64,000 bases of DNA from Apoderus coryli. Taxonomy: Eukaryota > Arthropoda > Insecta > Coleoptera > Attelabidae. The stretch spans positions 34,797,715 to 34,861,714 of the forward strand of contig OU452200.1 of assembly GCA_911728435.2 (NCBI GenBank). The letters run 5' to 3'. Numbering within the stretch: position 1 is the first letter of the stretch; every line of letters starts with the position of its first letter. This document shows positions 23,606-35,530 of the stretch, in pieces. The notes below the pieces were generated by a model. It saw only the letters and a program-made list of their open reading frames with translations. It was not told where the DNA came from and made no database searches. Position numbers and translations under genes: made by a program.

Positions 23606-23972
23606 AATGATTGTAGTTGTTTTCAGTCGTAATAATTAAAACTTATTTGTATTTCTCATTAATACCAAAATTATCGGCTTAATGTCTTTAAAGTCGTTTT
23701 CGTATTAACTGTTTTAGTAAAATTCGACAAATAGGGTATCATTAGAAAGACAATTTTGTGTCCTTTCAAATGATATGTCATTAGACCCCTCTTTCCATTT
23801 AAAATTTTAGGGTTGTTACTCACCCCCGCTAGGGGGTTAAAGGCGCAGATCGAAAAATATGTTTAAAATGTGTCCCCCTCAAAAGCAAAATCGACGTGTC
23901 CGAGCATTTTCGCATTCGACTACAAAAAAAAGAGAAAAGCTAGGTGCAAACTTTTCGTTGGACCACCCTGTA
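23606..23972 (-). repeat. right TIR of the DD41D element
   Basis: Inverse of 21881-22245; ends TTCGTTGGACCACCCTGTA next to TA. Confidence 0.92.
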
Positions 23973-23974
23973 TA

Positions 23975-24976
23975 TTAAAAATTTCGCCATATAATTAATT
24001 TGTTTTCATGATTTTTTTTTAAATTCCTGTTAACATATTTTAAAGTGAAATTAATACTAACTCTTAATATAATCGCAAAACAAAATCCTTTAAAAACATT
24101 GAACACAACTGACTATATTTTAGTGTATTATTATACTGAATAGGTACTGATCAAACGCAAAACAACAGATTCAGATTACAAAAATAATATCTATTATCTC
24201 GTACACAACCGGAGATTCAGAATGCTGTTTTTACGCTGTGCTATTAGTAAACAAATATAACCAAAATGTCAACTTGACAGTTAATTTAAATTCAACCGCC
24301 AACGAACTCAAGTGAGACATTGACCTAGCCGATTTGTTAACTAAATTTTGTTTTGATTGATCAAAAAATGCGGCCCAGAACGTGCTTCCAAATTTCGTTA
24401 AATCCCATATAATGAAATTAACCACTTTGAGAAAAAGGTTTATTAGTTTGTTTTTGCTCAATTGAAGTAATAAGTTACGGTTTTGAAAATATTTCCATAA
24501 AATTAAAAAAAAAATCAAAATCATTAAAAATGTTATTTTGGATATAACCTGTATAGTAATCGTAAATTTGGTATTCGAAATTGTAGTTTCAACACAAGCA
24601 GACGTTTTTATAAAGAATGACTTTTTGTTCTAAATCTACAAACAAAAAAGTTTTTCCTCTTCCAAACTATATCCCTGAACACATTGCATGTATATTATAT
24701 ATATATATATATAAGTTGAGTGGTAGTCTTTGCTGACTAGTTAATAGATAACTAAACAAAATATTTTTGAATAAACATGTCAGTGTCAATCACAAAAAAA
24801 TTCAATTAACTCAAAAATGTTAAATGTTAATTATTATTTTGCAAAGTTTACAAAAATTTATATAATAATGTTCTTTAATTTACAATTTATATTATTTTTA
24901 CTAATGTAAAACTTACCGCGTATACTAAGGTAAACATATTTTTAAATTTTATATATATTTATACTTAGCTTACTTT
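23975..24976. other. unassigned, with (TA)n near 24698
   Basis: AT-rich. A 97-residue minus-strand frame at 24231-24524 is not recognisable. (TA)n at about 24698-24714. A segment near 24165-24195 (ATCTCGTACAC) resembles 43061-43112, suggesting a shared repeat. Confidence 0.4.
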
Positions 24977-25212
24977 TATATTTGTAGCCCCGAGGAAGAT
25001 ATAAAAATATATCGAAAGCTTGGCATAACGTAAACGAGTTTTAATCAAAAATATTTGCTGATCAACCCAAGACACTAAGTTATCTATATATATATATATA
25101 TATAGATAACTTAGTGTCTTGGGTTGATCAGCAAATATTTTTGATTAAAACTCGTTTACGTTATGCCAAGCTTTCGATATATTTTTATATCTTCCTCGGG
25201 GCTACAAATATA
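24977..25212. repeat. perfect 236-bp palindrome with ribozyme-like ends
   Basis: No mismatch found: TTTGTAGCCCCGAGGAAG... on the left reappears exactly inverted on the right, centred at 25094/25095 within a (TA)n run. Each arm carries CCGAGGAA, GATATA-AAAA-TATATC, GAAAGCTTGGC, a layout like the degenerate hammerheads at the ends of Penelope-like elements, with the two copies facing outward. Further (TA)n tracts follow to 25262. Confidence 0.93.
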
Positions 25213-25262
25213 TATATATATATATATTAAATAAACCAGACGATTTATATATATATATATAT
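25213..25262. repeat. (TA)n microsatellites
   Basis: Two TA runs separated by TTAAATAAACCAGACGATT, next to the palindrome. Confidence 0.8.
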
Positions 25263-25327
25263 AGGTCATTTTTAGGGCTCAGGGATCATGAAGTGAAGGA
25301 GTGCACAAAAAAATTCAAAATTTCGAT

Positions 25328-25351
25328 TGTGTCGATCAGGAGATCGACACA
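25328..25351. repeat. short perfect hairpin
   Basis: TGTGTCGATC, loop AGGA, GATCGACACA: 10-bp arms with a 4-nt loop. Confidence 0.75.
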
Positions 25352-25369
25352 CATTCAGGAGAATAGTTA

Positions 25370-26785
25370 GATTTTTTTTTTTTTTTGAAATTCTATTAAA
25401 ACTGGTTATAGCGTCATAACATTTTGCAAGTTAACAAAATTTTAAGCTTTATAATATTTAACGTAAATATATACAAATTTTAAGCTGCAACAAATAGACG
25501 TTGCTTTTGACCAAAAATAATTAGGAAAAAATATGCATATGGCATAGTAACATTAAAAAAAATATTAGTAATTAATATTGAATGTTAGTGACTTGTTTAT
25601 GATTTGGACATTCCTAAGTGTACTTCTGTACCTATGTATGTAAATTAGGAATAAAGTATAAACATTTTAACATTGGCTACATATACCTGATAGTATTGTA
25701 TTATTTAAATTATACCAGAGGTGACGATATATATTATATATATAAGATTATCAATTTAACTCAACGTGGTGTGGACCAGAGGGGGGCAAATTCATACTAA
25801 TTTGTTTCTAGTAGATTATAGAAACATTAGTTTTATTTCCTCAAAACATAAATGGTCGGTATCCAACGTTTCGTTTATTAATCATAAACGTTGGCTGAAG
25901 CTTAGGTTTTTAATTTATTTGTTTCGCATTCCGCAAATGCAACGCAACTTATTTTAGTTCCCTACATCTTAGTTAATGTATAGCCTATCCTCGAGTACTA
26001 ATTGATTAAAAACCCCTAATTAGTTCTAGGATACCTACACCATCACAGATATAGCAAAACTTAACAATTATACAATATTAATTCGAATATTCTTAAATAA
26101 AAAATATATTTTCAATTTGATTTTATTTGATGCGGATAGATAGTTTATTGTTGGTAGAAAAATATATGTTCAAATTAAGATTTCTTCGATGTGAGACCAA
26201 TAAATTTAGAGAACAAGGCAAAAAAAAACTGCTCCACTGGTTAGTACCACGACTGGCATTGAATTATGAGCACAAGTTTTCTAAATAAATACTAAGATAA
26301 ACATTTGATCTAGCTTTTTCGCATCAAATTAATTGAACATTTTAATTTATTAAAGTTATTAACATATTGAAAAGAATTAAAAGAAAATATAATAATAATA
26401 AATAAAATACACTTTACCTGCTTTCATCTTCAAGTTTTTTATTTCAAAACATGAAGTAGAGACTACTATAATATGCGCATAGTATTTCGTACTCGTTTAT
26501 GCTCATCAGGCAGCCAGATCACTCGCTATTTTGCTTTTAGAACAATATTAAAATTAGAATATTAAATTTGAAAAAATTCATCGCATGCCGCATTGTGTTC
26601 TGGATATACGTCATCGTAACTGTTGATCATTTTCAGCTTCCCAACCATTATCGTAAACCGTTCTACTTAATATTGCCTAAAATGTCTTAAACCAGACGTG
26701 CCTGGGATACATTTATAATTATTATAAATGTAGGACTATCACTATAAAATAATGCTTTTATTTTGGTTGTACTACTAAGAACCTA
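25370..26785. other. unassigned AT-rich DNA
   Basis: Short open frames only; none recognisable. Confidence 0.4.
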
Positions 26786-26857
26786 AAAAGTATAGTGATA
26801 CCTATAAAATTGTATTTAAATATTTAAATACAATTTTATAGGTATCACTATACTTTT
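26786..26857. repeat. perfect 72-bp palindrome
   Basis: AAAAGTATAGTGATACCTAT plus AAAATTGTATTTAAAT followed by the exact inverse; no spacer, no mismatch. No gene is attached. It would extrude as a cruciform or form a 36-bp hairpin. Confidence 0.95.
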
Positions 26858-27043
26858 CTAATATATATTTTAATATTCTCCATTGATTTGTACTCCCATT
26901 TCTTGTTCTTGAGTAGCCCGCTTAAAGATTTTGTCCGAATATATGTTAAAAAGTAGTTACCAAAATAAATAAAGAATATATATTCGCGAAACGCAATTAA
27001 ACCTTTTGAAATTATATTCTAATGACACCTGCAAAATAACAAA

Positions 27044-27100
27044 GCCCGACGTTGGGCGCCAAAATGTAACGCCCTTTTTCGATAACGTAAATTTTAACGT
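27044..27100 (-). mobile_element. LTR retrotransposon remnant: tRNA-Lys primer-binding site and LTR edge
   Basis: On the plus strand GCCCGACGTTGGGCGCCA matches the 3' end of insect tRNA-Lys including CCA, so the minus strand carries a primer-binding site starting TGGCGCCCAACG. Three bases further on TGTAACGCCC begins; inverted it is GGGCGTTACA, a typical LTR 3' terminus. The LTR therefore lies to the right on the minus strand and the internal region to the left. I could not find the LTR's other edge or any gag/pol frame, so only the junction is claimed. Confidence 0.6.
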
Positions 27101-28185
27101 TTAACGTTATTCAAATAGTTTAACTAAATCGTTCAGGATCTAATAAATCTTTTAGGGTTAAGGCAGGAATCATACCATCAGATTTTACATCAAGAAATTA
27201 TTTTGACCCTTAATCTGCATTGGCAAGCAACAAATATTACAATGCAATTAATTTACTGGATGTCGTTAGATTTATTGCACTTACACTCTCAGAAAATATA
27301 ATTTTAGTTTAAAAGGAAAAATCTTGTACTTACTTGTAATTTGTTAGTTACGCTTATGATGTAAACCTAACTACCTACCTATAGTAAAATAGGTGCATTT
27401 TAGTCGCTGATGGGTATCAAAAGTAGGCAGCTAGCTAGCTTTAATGCGGCAAACATGACGGCAAAAATGTTCATAAATAAAATTCTCTATACTTATGTAT
27501 AAAAATGATCATGAAAGAACCCTGCGCTACCGGCTACTTTTTCCTAATATAGTAGCTATTATTTTAAATCTATAGGTACATTTAGTTATGACTACAGCGA
27601 CCGACAAAAGTGTAGGCAAATATACAATTCATTAGTTGAAGAATAAATTTTTATACGTATTTTAGTTTCTAATGTTTATAGGTTTAGGTTTACTCGCATC
27701 AAATCAGAAAAATTAGTTATAGTTGAGACACAACTAAATTAGGAAGTTCCAATTGCAACGTGTAACGCTCGTTTGTGGAAGGTTAGCCCATTACCAAACG
27801 GTTAAGGATGCCCAAAGTAGGGCTTGCAATTTGAAACAAACATAACTTAGATGGTGGCGGCGCCATGCGGCAGATCTCGCATCAAATACGTAGGCTAGAA
27901 AATTGCTAAACATAAAAATCAACACTGACGTGTATTGGCTTCTCTTTTTATAAATGGGTGTGTTTTCTACCTTTTGCAACGATAAAGGAACACCACTAAA
28001 ATTTGTATTGAGTACCCTATCGATCGCAGATACTGTCCGAATATTTTAATATTTTTAACTGTCTTTGTTTGTAAAAAAAAAAAATAAAAAACTATTTCTT
28101 TGTGCATTCTTTCTATCTAAACAGCGAACGAACGGTTGGTCAAATAATTTTTGGCTGATTTGCCTAAAACTACATATTATGTCTA
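27100..28185. other. unassigned, possibly decayed LTR and flank
   Basis: No gene recognised. A GC-rich patch GATGGTGGCGGCGCCATGCG at 27850 stands out and has no frame. Confidence 0.35.
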
Positions 28186-28189
28186 GATA

Positions 28190-28645
28190 AATCTCATGAA
28201 ATTTATAATAATTGGAAAGCACCTGGACCTAACCCAGTAACAAACTTCTGGCTTAAAAAATCAACCAGCACACACAAATTCTTTGCAACGATTTATAGCT
28301 CAATGCTTTCCGACCCGAATGATAACACCAATATGGGTTGCACAGGGTAAAACTACCTTAATCCCTATAAACCAAGACACATTAGATTCAAGGAACTATA
28401 GACCTAATACATGTCTTAATACAATGTATACAAATCTAACATCTATATAATAACTGACCGCCTATACAACATATTATATAGAGACAAATGGTTTACTTCC
28501 CGCCGAACAAGAATGATGAGAAGAAAAGCCCAGGGGTATAAGGATCAAATTCTTCTATGGAATACGGTGGCGCTGGACTGAGGAACACGAAGTAAAAATC
28601 TTAGCGTGGCCTGGATCGATTACCGAAAGTTATTTGATTAAGTGC
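28190..28645 (+). pseudogene. non-LTR reverse transcriptase fragment of a second clade
   Basis: Readable in pieces: NNWKAPGPNPVTNFWLKK (the WKAPGPDG block before the RT), then LIPKNQDT-like and NYRP-like traces, ITDRLYNILYRDKWF, RRKAQGYKDQILLWNT and finally KNLSVAWIDYRKLFD (palm motif A, normally AWIDYRKAFD). This wording differs from the Jockey-type copies and resembles R2/R4-type or related single-ORF LINE reverse transcriptases. Multiple frameshifts and stops; everything after motif A is missing. Confidence 0.7.
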
Positions 28646-29080
28646 TTTAGGGATTCTATTGTGTTGAGCGTGATTTGTATTCGCCAGTTAGACATCACGG
28701 TCAACACAAATTCGGGTTTTATTACAACGATAGGGATTCAAGTAAAATAAGGACTTTATTAAGGAGACTGCCTCTCCCCGCTCCTGTTCTGTAGAGAAGA
28801 GTAAGACGGTAAAAGGCCTGCCCGAAAGGCAATATTAAAAATAGGAAACAAAGTTGGGAAAGGACTACAAATAGAACAACAAGACATATTATCTTGACAT
28901 AAAATTAAATACTAAACATAATATACAACAATATAAGCCTCTGTTAACAACAACATTTTGATATAACATATTAACAATATCAAATAATACTTGAACATAG
29001 GTAAGAAGATAATAAAATAACAAAAGAAAAAATTACCAGTACATAATATTATGCAGTTCATCAATCTATAAATACATTAA
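28646..29080. other. unassigned
   Basis: AT-rich; may include the 3' flank of the minus-strand retroelement that follows. Confidence 0.35.
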
Positions 29081-29760
29081 TTAAGCGGCAGCAAAAGTGA
29101 GACAATTCAAATATAAATTCCCCAAAATACACCGATGAAGGTGTCCCAGAGAACAGATGAAAATATCACAGTCAGCAGATATGTTATTGATTATAGAATA
29201 AAAAACATTAATAGGTGACTTTGTTAAAATATTGGGTCGTGATCAAGTAGGATAAAAAGTCAAATATCTCAGAAATATCCGTCTTTTCAACTCAAATCTG
29301 CTGAATATCGAGGACTTCAAGTAGGAGAACAGTACTCAAATTTCGTACCGACGTATGAATAATATAAAGAGAGTAACGAGCCAATGTTATTAAAATTTTG
29401 ACAGTTTCTGACAATAAAACCGTAACCCTTACTCGCCTCCAACGTCTTAGCATTCATGTGTTCAGGGAGAATGCTAACCTAGAATCAAAGACAACTCCAA
29501 AATCGTAACAGTATTAGCACATGCATTCGGAGTCTGACCCACATGATACATATGGTCATCAGCTCTATTTGTTTTGTGTGAACAAAATATTTACATTTCG
29601 AGGCATTCAAACTACAGCAGTCATGTCCCAGGTTCGATCCCTGAGGAACACCCGACGTTGCCAAGCAATCCTTTGATAGAAATCCATTATAACAGAACAG
29701 AAACGTTTTTAGCTTATCGACGAAACCGTATTGGTCAAGTTTTCTTGAAAATAACACTCA
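29080..29760 (-). pseudogene. Jockey-type reverse transcriptase fragment, internally deleted
   Basis: Minus-strand reading: KLDQYGFVDKLKTFLFCY, then ATSGVPQGSNLGH (motif B), then directly CSLNASKCKYFVHTKQ. The segment with the FADD motif is deleted. After a stop or shift it continues GFIVRNCQNFNN and LYYSYVGTKFEYCS (the C-terminal YVRSKLEY block), with several stops beyond. GGTTCGATCCC inside it is the coding strand of GSNLG and not a tRNA gene. Confidence 0.75.
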
Positions 29761-29834
29761 TGTTCAAAGTGAAACTGAAAACTTTTGCCAGACACTGTAT
29801 ATCAATAGTTATAGGTAAGAAACTCTCCTTATGA

Positions 29835-30985
29835 CATTTCCCTAATGCAACTTCGATCATATTTTACGCATTATAAATGTTTTTCATAAACTAAATGTAT
29901 TTTATTGGATGACAGTCACAAGACAATGAACAAACTGTGGGAAACAAGATAGTAGAGCATTATTTATTTGAATGGACTTTAAGTTTTTGATTTATTTTCT
30001 GTATGTTTTTTGCCAAACATTTCCTGTGCTACAGTAGTTTCTCTTTAAGCCTATTGTGGTTTATAAATAATGGTGTGTTGAATAAAGTTTTTAGAAGTAC
30101 ATATAACATTACTCTGCAGTCGAGGCAATTAATAACCTGATATGAATAAGCAACTAGTTGGAAATCGTTAATTAATAATTAATTAATGCAATATTAATAG
30201 AATACAATATTTTGAAGTTTCTCCGAAGACTCGTAATTCTAACAGATTTCAGAATTATTTTGCTGGTAGCCTAATCTATACAAAAAGCCCATGCCATCGA
30301 AACTTCATTCATACGGACGTGGTTCCTATTGTCCGCTAGTTCATACGTTATGAGATCACAACCAAAACTACTTTAAAACAGTAATAAAATATCATGAATC
30401 CACGCATTCGAAGAGCATACAGCTTTAATGGAACTTCAGAAAGCACGATTGCATCAGTCAGATTGAAATCTATGATGATTGCAAAGCGTAACTTCACTGG
30501 GCTTCAGAAAGTCAAACTATTTATCATCTAGTGAAGTTCTTGTTGAGCTCTAAAAAACCAGCTGCATTTTTGAAGGGAAGGTTAGGATTCTTTTATCATA
30601 GTCAAGTAGACCATATTCGCCTTTTTCGCTTGATTTTGCAACATATATGACATTTATTTGTTAATTGAGGTCAAATCTAAGAAAGAAAAGAGTAAAAGAA
30701 GCGGCATATTATGTAGGTACATGAAGGACCCTAACTGTATAAAGGAAAGCTTCCAATACTGTTTCAAACCTTCAGTCTTACTTTTAAGGTCACACCTAGT
30801 CTATTGTGACAGTATTCACCCCTAATAAACGTTATAATAAATTCAGCATAAGAATAACTAGAAGAGGTTTTAGTCAGGTAGCAAATACATCTAAGGTTTT
30901 TTTTAGTATGCACTTGGTTGCAATTTTTCCTTTTGATAAACAATACTCGTAAGAAATCCCTAGTCTCTACCTAGACAAAGCTTTG
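29835..30985. other. unassigned
   Basis: No recognised gene. An AATTAATTAAT-rich patch is near 30165-30190. Confidence 0.4.
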
Positions 30986-30986
30986 G

Positions 30987-31227
30987 TATTGTTAAAGGCA
31001 CGTACCCACCAGATGTGGTACTTTCTTAACAGAAATGCTTTTCTATACTTAATTTCAACTAAGCAATCTACAACATCCGAACAGTCAACAACTCTCTCGT
31101 GCCAGCAACTAACTGAACTCTCTCTCCAGCTTTTAACAAGTTAACTCTCTAACACGCTCTGTTCATTATTAATAAATAATCAGTTTTGTACATACCGTTA
31201 AACAGTGTTTTAATTATTACAACCATA
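30987..31227 (+). mobile_element. possible solo LTR
   Basis: The segment starts TGTTAAAGGCACG and ends AATTATTACA, has AATAAA at about 31170 and CTCTC-rich leader-like sequence, and is about 240 bp long. No target duplication is visible at the edges. Speculative. Confidence 0.25.
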
Positions 31228-31354
31228 CTACCCAAATTACCAAAAAAGTATATAGCTCTAAAAATGCCCACCCCCACAATTTTTAATTTGGTAAAATTCA
31301 TTAATTTTTCTTTTTTCTAATAGTCTTACCAATTGCCACAAATTCAGTATTTTT

Positions 31355-31797
31355 GACAACAGGATGTTTCTGGTGACATTTAGTGTGCTAACTAGCAACA
31401 AATACCTAGAAATTTTGGAGACAGTTTTACAAGAGTTTTTAGAAATTATCTCATTAGAAGACTACCGTTTATCTTGGTACCAATTGGACGGTGCACCAGC
31501 TGACTATACTGATGAAGTTTCGAATGAGCTGATGGATATATTCCAAGACCGTTGGTTTAGACGTTTCGGTCCTTGGGCCTCCAGACTTAACAACTTTGAA
31601 CAGTTATTTATAGGGTAATTTAAAACAGAAAGTATATCAGACGCTAGTAAACAGCAAAGAAGAACTGTGTGAACGAATCCGGAGTTACATCAGACAGCTA
31701 GATGCTGAAGAGATGCAAAATGCAACCAATGTGGTCAACATCTGATATTGAAGTGTTTAGAAATTTATGGAGGACATTTTGACAACTTTCTTTAGGT
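31355..31797 (+). pseudogene. DD41D-type transposase C-terminal half
   Basis: From 31364: NKYLEILETVLQEFLEI, LSWYQLDGAPADYTDEV (second catalytic Asp), DRWFRRFGPWASRLN, where the expected SPDLNPLDFFLWG block is degraded to ASRLNNFEQLFIG, so the third Asp is lost. A shifted frame continues VNSKEELCERIRSYIRQLDA and ATNVVNI; the last residues MEDILTTF mirror GGHFDNFL of relatives. The first catalytic region is missing. Inactive remnant. Confidence 0.78.
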
Positions 31798-32062
31798 AAA
31801 GATGTGTTTAGTTGTCATTTTAAGAAATTTCTGTAAGTTAAGATAAGTTAATGGTGGTTATTTTAAGAACTCCCTGTAGGTTAAGACTGGTTAATTGTTG
31901 TCATTTTGAGCAATTTATGTAGTTTAGGATAATTTTGGCACATAGCAATTAGTTATTGATATTTTTAAGTATTAATGCGATTATTTCGAAAACCTTACTA
32001 CTTGGGTATACATGATATATCAATTTATAGCAAATTTAATTGTCTTTTAGAATATTTAATAA

Positions 32063-32154
32063 TATACAGAGTGTTCCATTACATAAAATTCACTTATGCC
32101 GATTTTTACTATTAGATCACACTATAGTGATTTGTGACCACCCTGTACCTTGGT
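32063..32154. repeat. short CAGAGTGTTCCA/CACCCTGTA element
   Basis: TATACAGAGTGTTCCATTAC at the left and GACCACCCTGTACC at the right, about 90 bp. Near 32390, ATAGAGGATGTTCCATTTA is another decayed end of this family. Confidence 0.45.
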
Positions 32155-32399
32155 GTGCTAACTTCTTTATAAATATTTTTGTAGCAAGGTATTCCTAAGA
32201 GAAATTAAAAATTTCAGGATTCTTCCTAGTTATTTAAAACGCAATATGAGTTTAACCTGACCTAAGACCTGTTTTTGGCAAAAAATTAATGAGAAAAATT
32301 ATTTTATCAAAAACAGTTAAAGATAAGTATAGGAAAGTGTTAAGAAAAAGTACTCCAAATCGAATGGGGAATCCAAAAATATGATAATATAGAGGATGT

Positions 32400-33880
32400 T
32401 CCATTTAAAATAAGAAAGTTGATATCAACCGGAAGTGACAAAAACGTCAAAATATCTTAGAAATGAAGATTGGATCCACAAATGAATAATAGAAATTAGG
32501 TATGTAAATGAGAACCACATAATTAAGTCCAACGGAAAACAACATACCCCTATATTTACAGTGATAGAAGGTCAAATATAGGATAGTTATTCAACAGTTA
32601 CAAAATATCGCTAAATCTCCACTTAAATGGAGACAGTTATATCTGTTTCTTTTTATCACGAAATAAAGTTTATTTCAATAGCTTACCCCTAGAACATGTG
32701 CAGGACGATATTTATTGTACATGCGATAAACATTTTACTACACCAATTTCTCGTTGCCATTTCCAGATAAAATTTCAAGTATCCGCAACTAACGTTAAAT
32801 ATACTAGGCAGATACAAATACGGTTGACGCACGTCTCTCTCAGGAATCAAATCAAGCATGAAGTGGACGAGACCTCCTACAGTAAAATATTCAATTAAAT
32901 TTTATCTCTCTGAACATAATGATTAACAAACATTTACATGGATATTTTATTTAATTATTATAAACGTCATTAGGATGAACATATTAATTAATATAATTTA
33001 ATAAATCATTTAAACTATCTGTTGATGTAAAAGCTACAATACGAGGTTTGGCAAACTATTTTCAATTCTAGTTTCTTTAAATTTGTCAGAAATTTTTTTT
33101 ATAAATGTCAATTAATATAAAACGTGATAGCTCTTATTCACTCAACGTTCAACCAAAACGAGTAAAAGTTCCTGCACATCTCCTCCAAAGCCAAACAATT
33201 GTAAAATATATCATGTCTTTTTACATACAGTTAAATATCTAGATTAGGCGGTAGGTTACTTTTGGTGATGCTCCTTTGAAGGGAAACATTTTTAAAATAG
33301 TTCACAAATCATCACATTTTTCAGTGAAGTTATTAGAAAAGAAAACAGATTTGTGTGTTATTCTTATGGAATCTACTCGCTTAAATAACATACTAACTTA
33401 CAATGCCCTGTTGCCAGAATGTCCTTGAAAGATTTATATCCTACACCTCGTACTTATTATTTCCGCAATAGCGTAATTAATCCGAAATCTATTTACACCT
33501 GAAACACATGCAGATGCATATTTAAACATAAACTCAATTTCCCCAAGTTTATTTTATTTTATCTTTGCTAAAATAATTTTGTTGTTGACAATATTCCATA
33601 TTTCTTCATTCCATTACATTCAATTCATTCAAAATCTGGCAACAATCAAGAAAATATGAGAAATTCGGTGATGCCACACTTTATTTGAAGATTTTCACCA
33701 TAAACATATTCCAGCCCATTTTCGTAAATAAATCCACACATTACACAATAGATTTACACATGGAACATTATTAGTTACTTGATTTTCCAACAAATTTAAT
33801 TTACTCAACTCCCACAATAATATAACAAATATTAAAACATTATTTTATCTAAAAAAACTACTAATTTTTACTTATTTTTG
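32400..33880. other. unassigned AT-rich DNA
   Basis: A 66-residue frame at 32698-32898 is not recognisable. No repeat structure noticed. Confidence 0.4.
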
Positions 33881-33884
33881 TTTT

Positions 33885-34110
33885 ACTACTATTCACATTA
33901 ACTAATTCTAGCAGAATTGTTTTTAAATGACACATGTTGACACATTTGGCATTCGAATATTGATTTTTTACCGTCTTCACCAGACGTGCTACAATTTCAA
34001 TAATTCTAAAAAAAGTTCTATGACCCCAATATGTGCCTATGGGCTACAATTTCACTAATAAACCAGACGGGCTACAATTTCAATAATAATAAAAAAAGTT
34101 CAATAAACTG
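33885..34110. repeat. dispersed repeat related to 20.3 kb
   Basis: CCAGACG(T/G)GCTACAATTTCA occurs twice, at 33981 and 34063, and the following AATAATAATAAAAAAAGTTC matches 20325-20350. ACACATTTGGCATTCGAATA is the inverse of the 20.45-kb block. Confidence 0.5.
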
Positions 34111-34344
34111 GCTCATAGAGATGCAAGAAATGTATCGATATATTCTTTCTTTCATTATTAGAGATGAAAAAATTGTATTGATATATTCCATTCGGTCTCA
34201 ATTTCTTTTTAAGTTTGAACTATTGTTTCGAGGATTGCAACTGACTCTATTGGCCGCTTATGAGTAAAGACGTATCTATGGCATTTCATATAAAGAAGTC
34301 TTTTTTAAGGGGCCGTCAAAATATCCCTATGAATATTAAACATA

Positions 34345-35110
34345 ACCCTGCACAGTAGCAATTATTTTACGTATGTGATCCTGTTAGTTCTACAAACGAC
34401 TGCGATGAAAATTAAAATGTACTGCAGTTTTGATAGCAAACCGACGCGTCGTCGTCTATCTAGTATCATTATTGCCAAAGATGTTACAACATTGGTGCCT
34501 TCTCGTGACTCTTTATCTATCGCCTGCTCATGACTTTTATCAGGTACAAATGCATATTTAACCCTTACTCTCACATTAATCTTCTGCCTTCTTCTAACGG
34601 CTGATCTGTTAATATTTTCTGTTAGCAGGATTCGGAATGTTGAGGCAGACACGTGATCAAATCTCATCAAGCCACACACCAAAGGACAACATGAGTTCTG
34701 AATTCTTTGCACTCGGCAGGGATAATAACAAGTGAAGCCATAACTCACCATCGAAATTATGTAACATTATTGGGTCACATACGAAACATGTCTTTGAGAG
34801 CGCAAATTTTCATTAAAGAACAGCCCCAGATTCTTGGCCGTCTCAACGAAGGGAATACAAACTTGAATTTAGGATATAGATAAGTTTTCTTTCAAATAAT
34901 TCCTCTTCGGTGTAGGGCCAAACATAGATTTTAACTTAGTTGGATTTAACCTTGAGCTGTGAGAAACAGCGTACTTGGAGATAGATTCCAAGTTACCATT
35001 AATCCTACCAGCAGCAATCTCATACTGGGAAGGGTCGAAGTGGTAATAGAATTGGGTGTCATCCGCAAAAAACTGTGCTTCACAGTTCTTCACGACATCA
35101 CGCAGGTCAA
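34345..35110 (-). pseudogene. Jockey-type reverse transcriptase and C-terminal fragment, same family as 9-10.5 kb
   Basis: Minus strand: AQFFADDTQFYYHFDPSQYE (motif C; the 9-kb copy reads YADDTQIY), INGNLESISKYA, LNPTKLKSMF, then AKNLGLFFNENLRSQRHVS in another frame, and after an internal deletion RVQRIQNSCCPLVCGLMRFD, the block that precedes the C-terminal domain. Several shifts and stops. The deletion removes the HLNYxDxIYG block seen in the 9-kb copy. Confidence 0.78.
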
Positions 35111-35281
35111 GCGCAAATTTTCAACAAAGAACATTAACGTTTATTATTTTTCTTTTATTAGTTCGTCTTAAATTGAAGAGAAAATGTAAATGGAGGATTA
35201 AAAACAAAATCCTATTGAGATGTATTGGCGTAACTTAATTTGACATGAAATTTACTTTATTCGCAAGATAATCTTCTGGCA

Positions 35282-35530
35282 TTATAATTTAAATATGACT
35301 TCTGCAATATGACCGCCACGGCTGGCTCGGACGTAGTCTAATCTGGAGGTCCAACTTTCGATGACTTTTTCCAACATTTGTGGGCGTATATCGGCAATAA
35401 CGCGGCGAATGTTGTCCTCCAAGTGGTCAATCGCATCGGGCTTATCGGCGTTGACTAGCGACTTCACATATCTCCACAGAAAATAATCTAGCGGCGTTAA
35501 ATCGCACGATATTGAAGGCCAATTCACGGG
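35282..35530 (-). pseudogene. IS630-Tc1-mariner transposase C-terminus
   Basis: An 81-codon minus-strand frame: NWPSISCDLTPLDYFLWRYV carries the third catalytic residue (D of PLDYFLW), followed by KSLVNADKPDAIDHLEDNIR and the final block RASRGGHIAEVIFKL. It lacks the first two catalytic residues. The wording differs from the other DD41D copies, so it is a separate family. Confidence 0.85.

Larger units (their letters stand above)
21881..23972 (-). mobile_element. DD41D (rosa/Visitor-like) IS630-Tc1-mariner transposon, structurally complete
   Basis: A 2.09-kb element flanked by TA on both sides (21879-21880, 23973-23974). The outer ends are TACAGGGTGGTCCAACGAAA and its exact inverse. The TIRs are about 365 bp (21881-22245 and 23606-23972) with few mismatches, which is long for this superfamily. 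Between them lies a single transposase gene on the minus strand. The best-preserved element in the window, so probably among the youngest insertions. Confidence 0.93.

Noticed and set aside
24698..24714. (TA)n palindromes as hairpins of interest
   Set aside because: Simple dinucleotide repeats are trivially self-complementary.
29625..29645. tRNA B-box-like GGTTCGATCCC
   Set aside because: It is the complement of the GVPQGSNLG coding stretch of a reverse transcriptase; no cloverleaf around it.
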